This document shows, in pieces, positions 50,350 through 57,869 of a stretch of 57,869 nucleotides of DNA. The position numbers and the translations under genes were made by a program. The notes beneath the pieces were generated by a model. It worked only from the letters and a program-made list of their open reading frames with translations. It did no database searches and was not told the origin of the DNA. Source of the stretch: an uncultured Oscillospiraceae bacterium (lineage in GTDB: Bacteria > Bacillota > Clostridia > Oscillospirales > Oscillospiraceae); NCBI GenBank assembly GCA_934590355.1, contig CAKTOX010000010.1, positions 1 through 57,869 of the forward strand, in the 5' to 3' direction. Within the stretch, counting starts at the first letter, position 1. Every line of letters begins with the position of its first letter.

Positions 50350-51702
50350 ATGCCCTATAAGTTTCGCGGTGGCGTGCATCCTGATTACATGAAGGCTCCC
50401 AACGAGCCTGTCGTCGTAATAACCCCGCCGCCTCAGGTCGTTATCCCGATGGCACAGCACATCGGAGCGCCTTGCCAGCCTATTGTCAAGGTCGGCGATT
50501 ATGTTACCATGGGTCAGAAGATTGGCGACAATCCCGCGCCTGTCTCCGCCCCGGTGCATTCTCCCGTTTCAGGCAAGGTGATAGCGATCGAGCCCAGACC
50601 CCATCCGCTGGGCGATATGATAATGGCGATCGTTATCGAAAACGATTACCAGGACACCCCCTGCACGGATCTGGCTCCCCTGACCGAGGAGCAGCTCAAT
50701 GATCCGGAAGCCATCCTTGCCCGCCTGCGCGAAGCAGGTATCGTCGGCATGGGCGGTGCAATGTTCCCGACCGCGTTCAAAATCAGAGGAGGACTCGGCA
50801 AGGTCGATACCCTCATCATTAACGGCGCGGAATGTGAGCCGTACCTCAACGGCGACCACTGGACCATGAAGCTGTATCCCGAGGAGCTCCTCAAGGGCAT
50901 AGAGCTTGCACGCATCGCCAGCGGCCTCGAGAAGGCTTACTACGGCATCGAGAAGAACAAGATGGACGCCATCGAGCTTCTCAACTCCAAGAACCCCGCA
51001 CAGTACGGCGTCGAGATCGTTCCCGAGGACGTCAAGTACCCTCAGGGCGCGGAAAAAATGCAGATCAAGGCCATCACCAACCGTGAGGTCAAGCCCGGCG
51101 GCCTGCCCGCAGGCGTCGGCTGCAACGTTGTCAGCACCCAGACTGCGTATGCCATCTACAAGGCCTGCTATCTCGGCATCCCCTGCTATGAGCGCATACT
51201 CACCGTCGGCGGCTCGGCTATCGACAAGCCCCATAACCTGCGCTGCCGTATCGGCACCCCGTTCAGCTACATCGTCGAGCAGTGCGGCGGCTTCGTCAAG
51301 ACCCCCAAGAAGATCGTTCTCGGCGGACCTATGATGGGCCTTATAGCGACAACCCTTGACGCTGTCAACATCAAGGGCACCGCGGGCATCCTGTTCTTCA
51401 CCGAGGAAGAGGACAGGACGGTCGAGAATCCCACCTGCATACGCTGCGGCAAGTGCATCACCGTATGCCCCATGGGTCTTGAGCCCATTTATATGTATGC
51501 TTACTTCAAGAAGGGTGACTTCGAGAACATGAAGAAGTACCACATTCTTGACTGCTTCGAGTGCGGAAGCTGCTCGTTTAACTGCCCCGGCAGAATGCCG
51601 CTGACCCACTCGTTCAAGACCGCTAAGCTCCTGTTCGCCGCAAAGGCAGCCGAAGAGAAGGCAAGAGCGGAAGCTGCTGCAAAGGAGGCCGAAAAGAAGT
51701 GA
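50350..51702 (+). CDS. rnfC: Electron transport complex subunit RnfC
   Basis: A 450-residue membrane-associated subunit of the Rnf complex, which oxidises ferredoxin, reduces NAD+ and pumps Na+ or H+. The N-terminal biotinyl-like domain (SAPVHSPVSGKVIAIEPRP), the NADH/FMN-binding domain (GIVGMGGAMFPTAFKI, INGAECEPYLNGDH) and two 4Fe-4S motifs (CIRCGKCITVCP and CFECGSCSFNCP) are in order. It has a short Ala/Glu-rich tail. First of the six-gene operon rnfCDGEAB; overlaps rnfD by four bases. Confidence 0.97.
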   Translation: MPYKFRGGVHPDYMKAPNEPVVVITPPPQVVIPMAQHIGAPCQPIVKVGDYVTMGQKIGDNPAPVSAPVHSPVSGKVIAIEPRPHPLGDMIMAIVIENDYQDTPCTDLAPLTEEQLNDPEAILARLREAGIVGMGGAMFPTAFKIRGGLGKVDTLIINGAECEPYLNGDHWTMKLYPEELLKGIELARIASGLEKAYYGIEKNKMDAIELLNSKNPAQYGVEIVPEDVKYPQGAEKMQIKAITNREVKPGGLPAGVGCNVVSTQTAYAIYKACYLGIPCYERILTVGGSAIDKPHNLRCRIGTPFSYIVEQCGGFVKTPKKIVLGGPMMGLIATTLDAVNIKGTAGILFFTEEEDRTVENPTCIRCGKCITVCPMGLEPIYMYAYFKKGDFENMKKYHILDCFECGSCSFNCPGRMPLTHSFKTAKLLFAAKAAEEKARAEAAAKEAEKK

Positions 51703-52727
51703 AAGCAAAAGAATATACGTTTGACGCCTCTTATCAGCCGCAGGTAAGAACCAAGAACGATGCATCGCGCATCATGCTCGACGTTATCATCGCTCTTGCT
51801 CCCGCAATGGTATTTGCGGTCTATCAGTTCGGCTTCCACGCTCTGGCACTGCTTGCGATAAGCGTCGTTTCGGCAGTGTTCTTCGAGTGGGGCTACCGCA
51901 AGCTGATGAAGAAGCCCTCGTCGATAGGCGACCTTTCCGCCTGCGTCACCGGCATACTGCTCGTGCTGTGCCTGCCCAAGGACGCACCGCTGTGGATGCC
52001 CGTCGTCGGCACGTTCTTCGCCATCGTCATCGTAAAGCAGCTTTACGGCGGCATCGGCAAGAACTTCGTTAACCCCGCGCTTGCAGGCCGTGCATTCCTG
52101 TTCTTCTCATGGACTGCCACCATGACAAGCTGGGCGGTCCCCAAGATGTTCGGCAAGGCCGTCGTTGCGGCTGACGCCGTCACCATGGCCACCCCGCTGA
52201 GCATCCTCAAGGAGGGCGGCGACGTCGCGGCTCAGGGCTTTGATTTCCTTGATATGTTCCTCGGCTTCATGCCCGGCTCTCTGGGCGAGATAAGCACCCT
52301 TGCACTGCTCGTCGGCGGCGCATACCTGCTCATCCGCAAGGTCATAAGCTGGCGTATCCCCGTTGCCTTCATCGGCACCGTCGCCATCCTGACCTTCATC
52401 TTCCCGAGATACGGCTACTCCAACCTCGATTGGATGCTCTATAACCTCCTGTCCGGCGGTCTGGTGCTCGGTGCGTTCTTCATGGCAACCGACTACTCCT
52501 CCAGCCCCGTGACCCTCAACGGACAGCTCCTGTTCGGCTTCGGCTGCGGCGCGCTGACCGTTCTCATCCGTTACTTCGGCGGCTTCCCCGAGGGCGTTTC
52601 CTTCGCTATCCTCATCATGAACCTGTGCTCGTGGGCTATCGATAAGGGTACCCGCGGCCGTCAGTTCGGCGTGACGAAGGAAGACCTCAAGGCAGCCAAA
52701 AAGGCAGCAAAGGAGGCAAAAGCATAA
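51699..52727 (+). CDS. rnfD: Electron transport complex subunit RnfD
   Basis: A 342-residue polytopic membrane subunit with about ten helices and a covalently bound FMN, expected at the threonine in ADAVTMATPLSIL. GGIGKNFVNPALAGRAFLFF and FMATDYSSSPVT are RnfD/NqrB signatures. It overlaps rnfG by one base (TAATG). Confidence 0.96.
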   Translation: MKAKEYTFDASYQPQVRTKNDASRIMLDVIIALAPAMVFAVYQFGFHALALLAISVVSAVFFEWGYRKLMKKPSSIGDLSACVTGILLVLCLPKDAPLWMPVVGTFFAIVIVKQLYGGIGKNFVNPALAGRAFLFFSWTATMTSWAVPKMFGKAVVAADAVTMATPLSILKEGGDVAAQGFDFLDMFLGFMPGSLGEISTLALLVGGAYLLIRKVISWRIPVAFIGTVAILTFIFPRYGYSNLDWMLYNLLSGGLVLGAFFMATDYSSSPVTLNGQLLFGFGCGALTVLIRYFGGFPEGVSFAILIMNLCSWAIDKGTRGRQFGVTKEDLKAAKKAAKEAKA

Positions 52728-53251
52728 TGAATAAGATAGTAAAGCTTACCCTCATTCTGTTCCTCGTCTCCGCACTCGTTGCCGGCGTTCTCGGTCTGAC
52801 CAACATGGTCACCGAGGAGCCCATCAGACTGTACAAAGAGCAGAAGACCGCTGAGGCCTACGGCGCAGTCATGGACTTCGATACCTATGAAGAGGTCAAG
52901 TATGACGGCGAGCGCGGTGAGGTCAGCAAGGTCTACAAGACCAATAACGGCGACTGGATCGTCGAAGCAAACGTCTCCGGCTCTCAGGGAATGATAACCG
53001 TCGCGGTCGGCGTCAACGCAGACCTCAGCTGCAACGGCATCTCCATCATTTCCAGCTCCGAGACCAGCGGTCTCGGCTCCAAGGCAAGCAACGCCGAGTT
53101 TAAAGATCAGTTCGTCGGCATAAGCGCAGATCAGGCGAAGGTCACCAAAGACGGCGGCGTCATCAACGCCATCACCGGTGCGACCATCACCTCCCGCGCA
53201 GTCTGCACGGCGGTTGACGCAGCCATCGCTGCCGTCAGCACTTTGGGTTAA
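52727..53251 (+). CDS. rnfG: Electron transport complex subunit RnfG
   Basis: A 174-residue subunit with an N-terminal membrane helix (about 5-25) and an extracellular FMN domain. The flavin is attached to the threonine of the TGAT motif in AITGATITSRAVCTAVDAA. TSGLGSKASNAEFKDQFVG is family-typical. Confidence 0.96.
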   Translation: MNKIVKLTLILFLVSALVAGVLGLTNMVTEEPIRLYKEQKTAEAYGAVMDFDTYEEVKYDGERGEVSKVYKTNNGDWIVEANVSGSQGMITVAVGVNADLSCNGISIISSSETSGLGSKASNAEFKDQFVGISADQAKVTKDGGVINAITGATITSRAVCTAVDAAIAAVSTLG

Positions 53252-53263
53252 GGAGGTCAGACG

Positions 53264-53923
53264 ATGAATATTAAAAAACAGTTCAGGGACGGCCTTATTA
53301 CCAATAACCCCGTTCTGGTCCAGCTTCTCGGTATGTGCTCGACCATGGCTATCACCACGATGTTCTTCAACGGCATCGGCATGGGCATATCCGTACTTAT
53401 CATCCTCACCTGCTGCAACGTCGTTATCTCCGCAATGCGCAAGGTCATCCCCAATGACATCCGTATCGCAGTTTTCGTCGTTATCATAGCAGGCTTCGTT
53501 ACGATAGTTGACCTTCTGCTTCAGGCATACGTTCCCGCACTGAGCGAGTCTCTGGGCGTGTTCATCCCCCTGATCGTCGTCAACTGCATCATCATCGGCC
53601 GCGCAGAGGCGTTCGCCGCGAAAAACACCATCGGCGCTTCCGCGCTCGACGGCATTTTCCAGGGCCTTGGCTACACCATCGTCCTGACCATCATGTGTGT
53701 CATCCGTGAGTTCCTCGGCTCCGGCTCCTTCGGCAAGGGTATCATCAATACCATCAGCGGTATCGGCACCGGCAACGGTCTCCAGATATTCCCCGAGGAG
53801 TACGGCGCGAAGCTCCTGACAATGCCCTTCGGCGGCTTCCTTACCCTCGGCTGCCTGATCGCTCTTATGCAGTATGCTCTGCGTAAGTCCGCCGAAAAGA
53901 AAGAAAAGGAGGGAAATAAGTAA
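53264..53923 (+). CDS. rnfE: Electron transport complex subunit RnfE
   Basis: A 219-residue polytopic membrane subunit of the RnfA/E (NqrD/E) family with about six helices. NNPVLVQLLGMCSTMAIT and FIPLIVVNCIIIGRAEAFAAKN carry the conserved cysteines that hold the intramembrane Fe-S centre shared with RnfA. It overlaps rnfA (TAATG at 53921-53925). Confidence 0.96.
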   Translation: MNIKKQFRDGLITNNPVLVQLLGMCSTMAITTMFFNGIGMGISVLIILTCCNVVISAMRKVIPNDIRIAVFVVIIAGFVTIVDLLLQAYVPALSESLGVFIPLIVVNCIIIGRAEAFAAKNTIGASALDGIFQGLGYTIVLTIMCVIREFLGSGSFGKGIINTISGIGTGNGLQIFPEEYGAKLLTMPFGGFLTLGCLIALMQYALRKSAEKKEKEGNK

Positions 53924-54507
53924 TGCTTACAAGTATTCTTTCTATCTCTCTGGGCGCGATCCTTATAAACAACTTCATTTTCTCCCAGTTCCTCGGCTGC
54001 TGCCCCTTCCTGGGCTGCTCGAGCAAGGTCGACACCGCTGTCGGCATGGGCCTTGCCGTCACCTTCGTTATGGGCCTTGCATCGGCTATCTGCTGGGTCG
54101 TCAATGAGTATGTTCTCATGCCCCTGAGCCTTGGCTTCCTTCAGACTCTGACCTTCATTCTGGTCATCGCGGCTCTCGTTCAGTTCGTCGAGATGTTCCT
54201 GAAGAAGTCCATTCCCTCGCTGTATTCGGCACTGGGCATTTACCTGCCCCTTATCACCACCAACTGCGCAGTTCTCGGTGTTGTTCTTCTGAACGTTCAG
54301 AATAAGTACAACTTCCTCGAATCCACCGTCTACGGTATCACCGGCGGCCTCGGCTTCCTGCTCGCAATCGTGCTGTTTGCCTCCGTGCGTGAGCGCGTTG
54401 AGTTTGCCGAGTACCCGGAGAGCTTTGAGGGCTTCCCGATCTGCCTCGTCACCGCTTCGCTGCTCGCTCTGGCCTTCATGGGCTTCAGCGGCATGAAGAT
54501 CTTTTAA
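53923..54507 (+). CDS. rnfA: Electron transport complex subunit RnfA
   Basis: A 194-residue polytopic membrane subunit, paralogue of RnfE. NNFIFSQFLGCCPFLGCSSK and YLPLITTNCAVLGVVLLN carry the conserved cysteines. It pairs with RnfE in the membrane core; 15 bp before rnfB. Confidence 0.97.
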   Translation: MLTSILSISLGAILINNFIFSQFLGCCPFLGCSSKVDTAVGMGLAVTFVMGLASAICWVVNEYVLMPLSLGFLQTLTFILVIAALVQFVEMFLKKSIPSLYSALGIYLPLITTNCAVLGVVLLNVQNKYNFLESTVYGITGGLGFLLAIVLFASVRERVEFAEYPESFEGFPICLVTASLLALAFMGFSGMKIF

Positions 54508-54522
54508 TGGGAGGGCGATGAT

Positions 54523-55317
54523 ATGCAATTAGTTATTTACGGTATTATCGTTCTCGGCGTTCTCGGCGCGCTGTTCGGCGCGATCCTTGCGTTCGCCTCG
54601 AAGATATTCTATGTTGAAGTGGACCCCAAACAGGCAGAGGTGCGTGAGTGCCTTGCCGGCGCAAACTGCGGCGGCTGCGGCTTCCCCGGCTGTGACGGCT
54701 ATGCTGCCGCGGTCGCAAAGGGCGAGGCTCCTGTCAATAAGTGTGTTGCAGCAGGCCCCGAGGCAGCGGCAAAGATAGCGGAGATCATGGGTGTTTCCGC
54801 CGGCGACGTGCAGAAGATGGTCGCTTTCGTTCCCTGCTCGGGCACCGAAGGCCACGCATCCAAGCGCTTTAATTACAACGGTCCTCAGAACTGCCAGGCA
54901 GCAATGCTGTTCGGCGGCAAGAGCAATATGGACTGCCGCTTCGCCTGCATCGGACTCGGCAACTGTGCAAATGCCTGCCAGTTCGGCGCAATGAGCATCG
55001 TTGACGGCGTTGCCAAGGTCGATCGCGAGAAGTGCGTCGGCTGCGGTGCGTGTGTTGACGCCTGCCCGAAGAAGCTCGTCAAGCTCGTTCCTTACGATCA
55101 GCACGTTCTCGTCGCCTGCTCAAGCTGCGACAAGGGCGCTGCCGTCATGAAGATCTGCGACGAGGGCTGCATCGGCTGCATGAAGTGCCAGCGCGAGTGC
55201 CCCGCGGACGCTATCGTCATCAAGGACAATCTGGCTCGCATCGATGTTTCCAAGTGCGTACAGTGCGGACACTGCTCCGACATCTGCCCGCGCCACATCA
55301 TCAAGGTCCAGAATTGA
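54523..55317 (+). CDS. rnfB: Electron transport complex subunit RnfB
   Basis: A 264-residue ferredoxin-like subunit, the likely entry point for electrons from reduced ferredoxin. It has an N-terminal membrane helix, the 4Fe-4S pattern CLAGANCGGCGFPGC-x-GYAAAV, then several CxxCxxC motifs: CIGLGNCANAC, CVGCGACVDACP, CIGCMKCQRECP and CVQCGHCSDICP. Last gene of the operon, ended by the terminator at 55331-55366. Confidence 0.97.
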   Translation: MQLVIYGIIVLGVLGALFGAILAFASKIFYVEVDPKQAEVRECLAGANCGGCGFPGCDGYAAAVAKGEAPVNKCVAAGPEAAAKIAEIMGVSAGDVQKMVAFVPCSGTEGHASKRFNYNGPQNCQAAMLFGGKSNMDCRFACIGLGNCANACQFGAMSIVDGVAKVDREKCVGCGACVDACPKKLVKLVPYDQHVLVACSSCDKGAAVMKICDEGCIGCMKCQRECPADAIVIKDNLARIDVSKCVQCGHCSDICPRHIIKVQN

Positions 55318-55330
55318 CGCAAAAATTCAT

Positions 55331-55366
55331 AAAATGCCCGAACGGCTTTCCGTTCGGGCATTTTTT
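55331..55366 (+). terminator. rnf operon terminator
   Basis: AAATGCCCGAACGG pairs with CCGTTCGGGCATTT around CTTT, followed by a T-run. Confidence 0.95.
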
Positions 55367-55415
55367 GCATATCGGAGCGGTTTTGCGGCAGAATATGCTT
55401 GGGAGTGATGTTAAA

Positions 55416-56084
55416 ATGAGCGTCAAGCATAAAAAGATAATCCTCGCCGTCGCCCTGATATTCGCGGTGAACATTCTCATCATCGCACTTGCGCAATCGG
55501 CGGAGGCGGCGGTATATAAGCGCGGCTCATCGGGAGCGACGGTCACGCAGATACAGACACGGCTCAAAAGCTGGGGCTATTACGACGGCGGCATAGACGG
55601 CGTATACGGCAGCGCGACGGAGCGGGCGGTGAGATATTTTCAGCGGCAAAACGGACTTAACGCAGACGGCCAGGCTGGTGACAAGACCCTCGCGGCGCTG
55701 GGCATCTACGAGCCCGCGTCGGCGGGCGCGGCGGAGGGAGACGTGTATCTTCTTGCGCGGCTCATATCCGCCGAGGCGCGCGGCGAGCCGTATATAGGTC
55801 AGGTCGCGGTTGGAGCGGTGGTTTTAAACCGCATTGACCATCCCTCGTTCCCCAATTCGCTCTCCGGCGTCGTGTATCAGAGCGGAGCGTTTTCCTGCCT
55901 TGACGACGGACAGTTTGACCAGCCCATCGCCGACAGCGCTTACAGAGCGGCACGTGAGGCTCTCGCGGGCTCGGATCCCACCGGCGGCGCGATCTATTAC
56001 TTCAATCCTGCGACCGCAACGAGCAAATGGATATGGTTGCGCCCGCAGATGCTCACCATCGGCAGGCATATATTTTGCGCTTGA
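55416..56084 (+). CDS. SleB-like cell-wall/spore-cortex hydrolase
   Basis: A 222-residue exported hydrolase. The frame extends back into rnfB, but GGGAGTGATG before ATG 55416 gives MSVKHKKIILAVALIFAVNI, a signal/anchor helix. A peptidoglycan-binding domain 1 follows (about 36-96: VTQIQTRLKSWGYYDGGIDG). Then comes the Hydrolase_2 (SleB/CwlJ) catalytic domain with E120 in RLISAEARGEPYIGQVAVGA and the late GGAIYYFNPATATSKWIW. SleB degrades spore cortex at germination, so a spore-forming host is suggested, though some relatives act on the vegetative wall. Confidence 0.88.
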   Translation: MSVKHKKIILAVALIFAVNILIIALAQSAEAAVYKRGSSGATVTQIQTRLKSWGYYDGGIDGVYGSATERAVRYFQRQNGLNADGQAGDKTLAALGIYEPASAGAAEGDVYLLARLISAEARGEPYIGQVAVGAVVLNRIDHPSFPNSLSGVVYQSGAFSCLDDGQFDQPIADSAYRAAREALAGSDPTGGAIYYFNPATATSKWIWLRPQMLTIGRHIFCA

Positions 56085-56158
56085 CTTAAAATTGCGATGA
56101 TAATAAAATATAAGACAGCATTCGGCGGTGTGCCGCCGTACATAGAAAGGTGATAATT

Positions 56159-56641
56159 ATGAGAAGTTGCCCAAGATGCGGAACGTATATCCCCGATGGC
56201 GGCAAGGTCTGCCTGCGCTGCGGCTGGAAGCCCGAGAGCGACGGCGATATTTTCGACAACCCCATACTCAGATATATGCAGGAAGCATTTGAAAAATCAA
56301 GCGCCCAGATGACCGAGGACGATAAGCTGCCCGATGAATTCAAGGAGCGCGACCTCGCCGCTGCGGGGTACATCGGACCCGCGTTTATTTATTCGCTCAT
56401 AAAAGGCGGCGGCTCCGAGCTTGTCAAGTACCACGCGAAGCAGTCCGCGATGCTTCTGGGTCTGCACGTGCTCAACGGCGTCGTCGGTGCGGTGCCCTAC
56501 CTCGGCAAGCCTGCCAAGAAGCTCAACACGCTCCTGCTCGTCGCGCTTGCATTCCTCGGCGCGCGCAATGCATATTTCGGACGCAAGGAGCCCGTTCCCT
56601 TTGTCGGACAGATTTTTGGTGCGATAACGGAGATGCTGTAA
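56159..56641 (+). CDS. Zinc-ribbon protein with DUF4870-like membrane part
   Basis: A 160-residue protein. GAAAGGTGAT supports ATG 56159 over the GTG at 56150. The N-terminal zinc ribbon has two CxxC pairs (SCPRCGTYIPDGGKVCLRCGW). The C-terminal half reads like a DUF4870/TIC20-type region (YIGPAFIYSLIKGGGSELVKYHAKQSAMLL) with hydrophobic stretches. Function unknown. The ATG of the FAH-family gene follows one base after its stop, so they are co-transcribed. Confidence 0.75.
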   Translation: MRSCPRCGTYIPDGGKVCLRCGWKPESDGDIFDNPILRYMQEAFEKSSAQMTEDDKLPDEFKERDLAAAGYIGPAFIYSLIKGGGSELVKYHAKQSAMLLGLHVLNGVVGAVPYLGKPAKKLNTLLLVALAFLGARNAYFGRKEPVPFVGQIFGAITEML

Positions 56642-56642
56642 G

Positions 56643-57512
56643 ATGAAATTTGTTACATATATATACAACGGAAATAGCGACGTCGGCGTTCTCACGGAGG
56701 ACGAAAAGAACATAATCCCCGCAAGTGAGCTCGGGCTCGAGGGGCATAGCATGAACGACGTCATCTGCGAGCTGGACGGCGCACTGCCCGCAACTCCTGT
56801 GAAGGCGAGGACGATAGCTCTCGCGGACGTGACGCTCGATGCGCCCATTCCCGAGCCGCATCAGGATATTATCTGCCTCGGCCTCAACTACCGCGACCAC
56901 GTTGAGGAAACGACCCGTGCGGATAAGGCGTTTGACGTGCAGCGCGGCGATGCCGTGTATTTTGCAAAACGCCTGAATCGCGCCGTTGCGCCCGACGGAG
57001 TCATCGACGGACATTTTGACATCTGCGACAGCCTCGATTACGAAGCGGAGCTGGGCGTCATTATCGGCAGAGACGCAAAAAACGTCAAGGCTGCCGACGC
57101 GCACAGGTATATTTTCGGCTACACTATCATAAACGACGTTTCCGCACGAAATCTTCAGACGCGGCACAAGCAGTGGTACTTCGGCAAGAGCCTCGACGAT
57201 TTTACGCCGATGGGTCCGTGCATCGCTACGGCAGATGAGCTCGGCGCGCTGCCGGAGCTCAACATTCGCTGCTATGTAAACGGCGAGCTTCGCCAGAACA
57301 GCAATACGCGCATGATGATATTCGACATACCCTATGTCATCGAGGAGCTCTCCGCGGGAATGACCCTCAAGGCAGGCACGGTCATTGCGACCGGTACGCC
57401 AAGCGGCGTTGCCTTGGGAATGGATCCCTCGGTCAGAAAATATCTTTGCGCGGGCGATGTCGTACGCTGCGAGATAGAGCGCATAGGCATACTTGAGAAT
57501 ACGATCGGCTGA
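56643..57512 (+). CDS. Fumarylacetoacetate hydrolase family protein
   Basis: A 289-residue FAH-fold enzyme. ICLGLNYRDHVEE is the start of the catalytic domain; SLDYEAELGVIIG supplies the metal-binding glutamates and NDVSARNLQTRHKQWYFGKSLDDFTPMGP the loop with Lys and Asp. GTVIATGTPSGVALGM is the C-terminal signature. Family members hydrolyse or decarboxylate acylpyruvates and related diketo acids (often oxaloacetate decarboxylase or acylpyruvase). Substrate not resolved from sequence. Confidence 0.9.
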   Translation: MKFVTYIYNGNSDVGVLTEDEKNIIPASELGLEGHSMNDVICELDGALPATPVKARTIALADVTLDAPIPEPHQDIICLGLNYRDHVEETTRADKAFDVQRGDAVYFAKRLNRAVAPDGVIDGHFDICDSLDYEAELGVIIGRDAKNVKAADAHRYIFGYTIINDVSARNLQTRHKQWYFGKSLDDFTPMGPCIATADELGALPELNIRCYVNGELRQNSNTRMMIFDIPYVIEELSAGMTLKAGTVIATGTPSGVALGMDPSVRKYLCAGDVVRCEIERIGILENTIG

Positions 57513-57516
57513 TGTA

Positions 57517-57553
57517 ATATGTGCCGCCGTAGAGCTCTCTTCGGCGGCACATA
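57517..57553 (+). terminator. Weak hairpin after the FAH gene
   Basis: ATGTGCCGCCG pairs with CGGCGGCACAT, but no T-run follows. It may act as a rho-independent terminator only weakly. Confidence 0.5.
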
Positions 57554-57639
57554 TCTTGCGCTTAACAGGGCTCAAAAACACAAGATTTAGAATGTTCAAA
57601 TTGATTTAAAAAAAGATACAAAAAAGATTCAAAAAAGGC

Positions 57640-57869
57640 TTGACATTTGTCGTTTGCGGTGCTATTCTAGCAAGGCACTTCGGGAAATGACTAATGAGAG
57701 CAAAACAAAAACTTAAAAAGTTTTGAAAAAGTTCTTGACAAGTTGTGACGAATCTGCTAATATATAAAAGCTCACCGCTTGCGGCGAGCAGAGTACCTTG
57801 AAAATTAGATAATGTAAGAACAGCTTATGCTAAATAAGCACCGGAAAAGGGTTCAAGTTCTTTGAAAAA
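57640..57869 (+). promoter_or_regulatory. Tandem strong promoters and leader, probably of an rRNA operon
   Basis: P1: TTGACA (57640-57645), 17 bp, TATTCT (57663-57668). P2: TTGACA (57735-57740), 17 bp, TAATAT (57758-57763). A hairpin GCTCACCGC/GCGGCGAGC follows (57770-57789), then TACCTTGAAAATTAGATAAT, a leader phrase common before clostridial 16S genes. No 16S sequence is within the window, so the assignment is inference. Confidence 0.7.

Noticed and set aside
50569..51765. A 398-codon minus-strand frame opposite rnfC
   Set aside because: No motifs; rnfC is certain from its two Fe-S motifs and operon position.
55185..55415. Longer SleB-like protein starting inside rnfB
   Set aside because: The extra 77 residues are out-of-frame rnfB and terminator sequence; a signal helix and ribosome binding site start at 55416.

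Overview
The window looks like chromosome of an anaerobic, spore-forming, Gram-positive gut-type Clostridia, most likely Oscillospiraceae/Ruminococcaceae-like. The evidence is GGAGG-type ribosome binding sites, LCAC lipoprotein signals, a complete six-gene Rnf complex, a SleB-type cortex hydrolase, ER-type (SipW) signal peptidase, a class B sortase and short palindromic intergenic repeats. This taxonomy is inferred from gene content only.

Layout. 1-7625: a partial Na+ symporter, an amidohydrolase, and a minus-strand amino-acid ABC operon holding two binding proteins and a CntK-like (histidine-type) racemase, then a cation/proton antiporter. 7907-10066: an iscR-nifS-nifU Fe-S cluster assembly set. 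10448-13473: TraX-like protein, PIG-L deacetylase and GPH sugar symporter. 13678-19829: xpt, then a purine riboswitch in front of a BMP-type nucleoside ABC transporter (lipoprotein, ATPase, two permeases). 20028-22780: a small membrane protein/Xre/exported protein operon and another Xre regulator.

22836-31005 is the most novel part. A TRAP transporter operon (M-P-Q order) ends in a LarA-type racemase. Divergently lies an 895-residue fusion of a glycerate-2-kinase-like domain to an enolase-like domain, followed by a GntR/FCD regulator. The enolase half keeps the metal ligands and both catalytic lysines but lacks the residues equivalent to yeast E211, H159 and H373, so the product may be a new kinase-lyase acting on a hydroxy acid brought in by the TRAP system. 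A shared 14-bp palindromic-type motif sits at the fusion promoter and at the promoter of an ornithine-cyclodeaminase-like gene at 32107-33261, beside RpiR and AraC regulators.

34536-38291 is a housekeeping minus-strand operon (permease, hydrolase, folC, ruvX). 38571-48282 is a surface-fibre cluster: SipW peptidase, a DUF559 endonuclease, five TasA/CalY-like proteins with SipW-type signals, a large VWA protein, a PKTGD-anchored protein and a class B sortase. The first TasA-like genes are separated by many copies of two related palindromic repeats, and the DUF559 reading frame runs into one of them. 48382-57512: a GH2 glycosidase, rnfCDGEAB, a SleB-like hydrolase, a zinc-ribbon protein and a FAH-family hydrolase. 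The window ends in tandem strong promoters that probably drive an rRNA operon.

A second novel signal is a family of 200-300 bp intergenic elements at 10109-10404 and 15871-16085. Each is bracketed by a perfect direct duplication (32 bp and 35 bp) of the local intrinsic terminator hairpin. A truncated relative lies just after a terminator at about 19881-19932.
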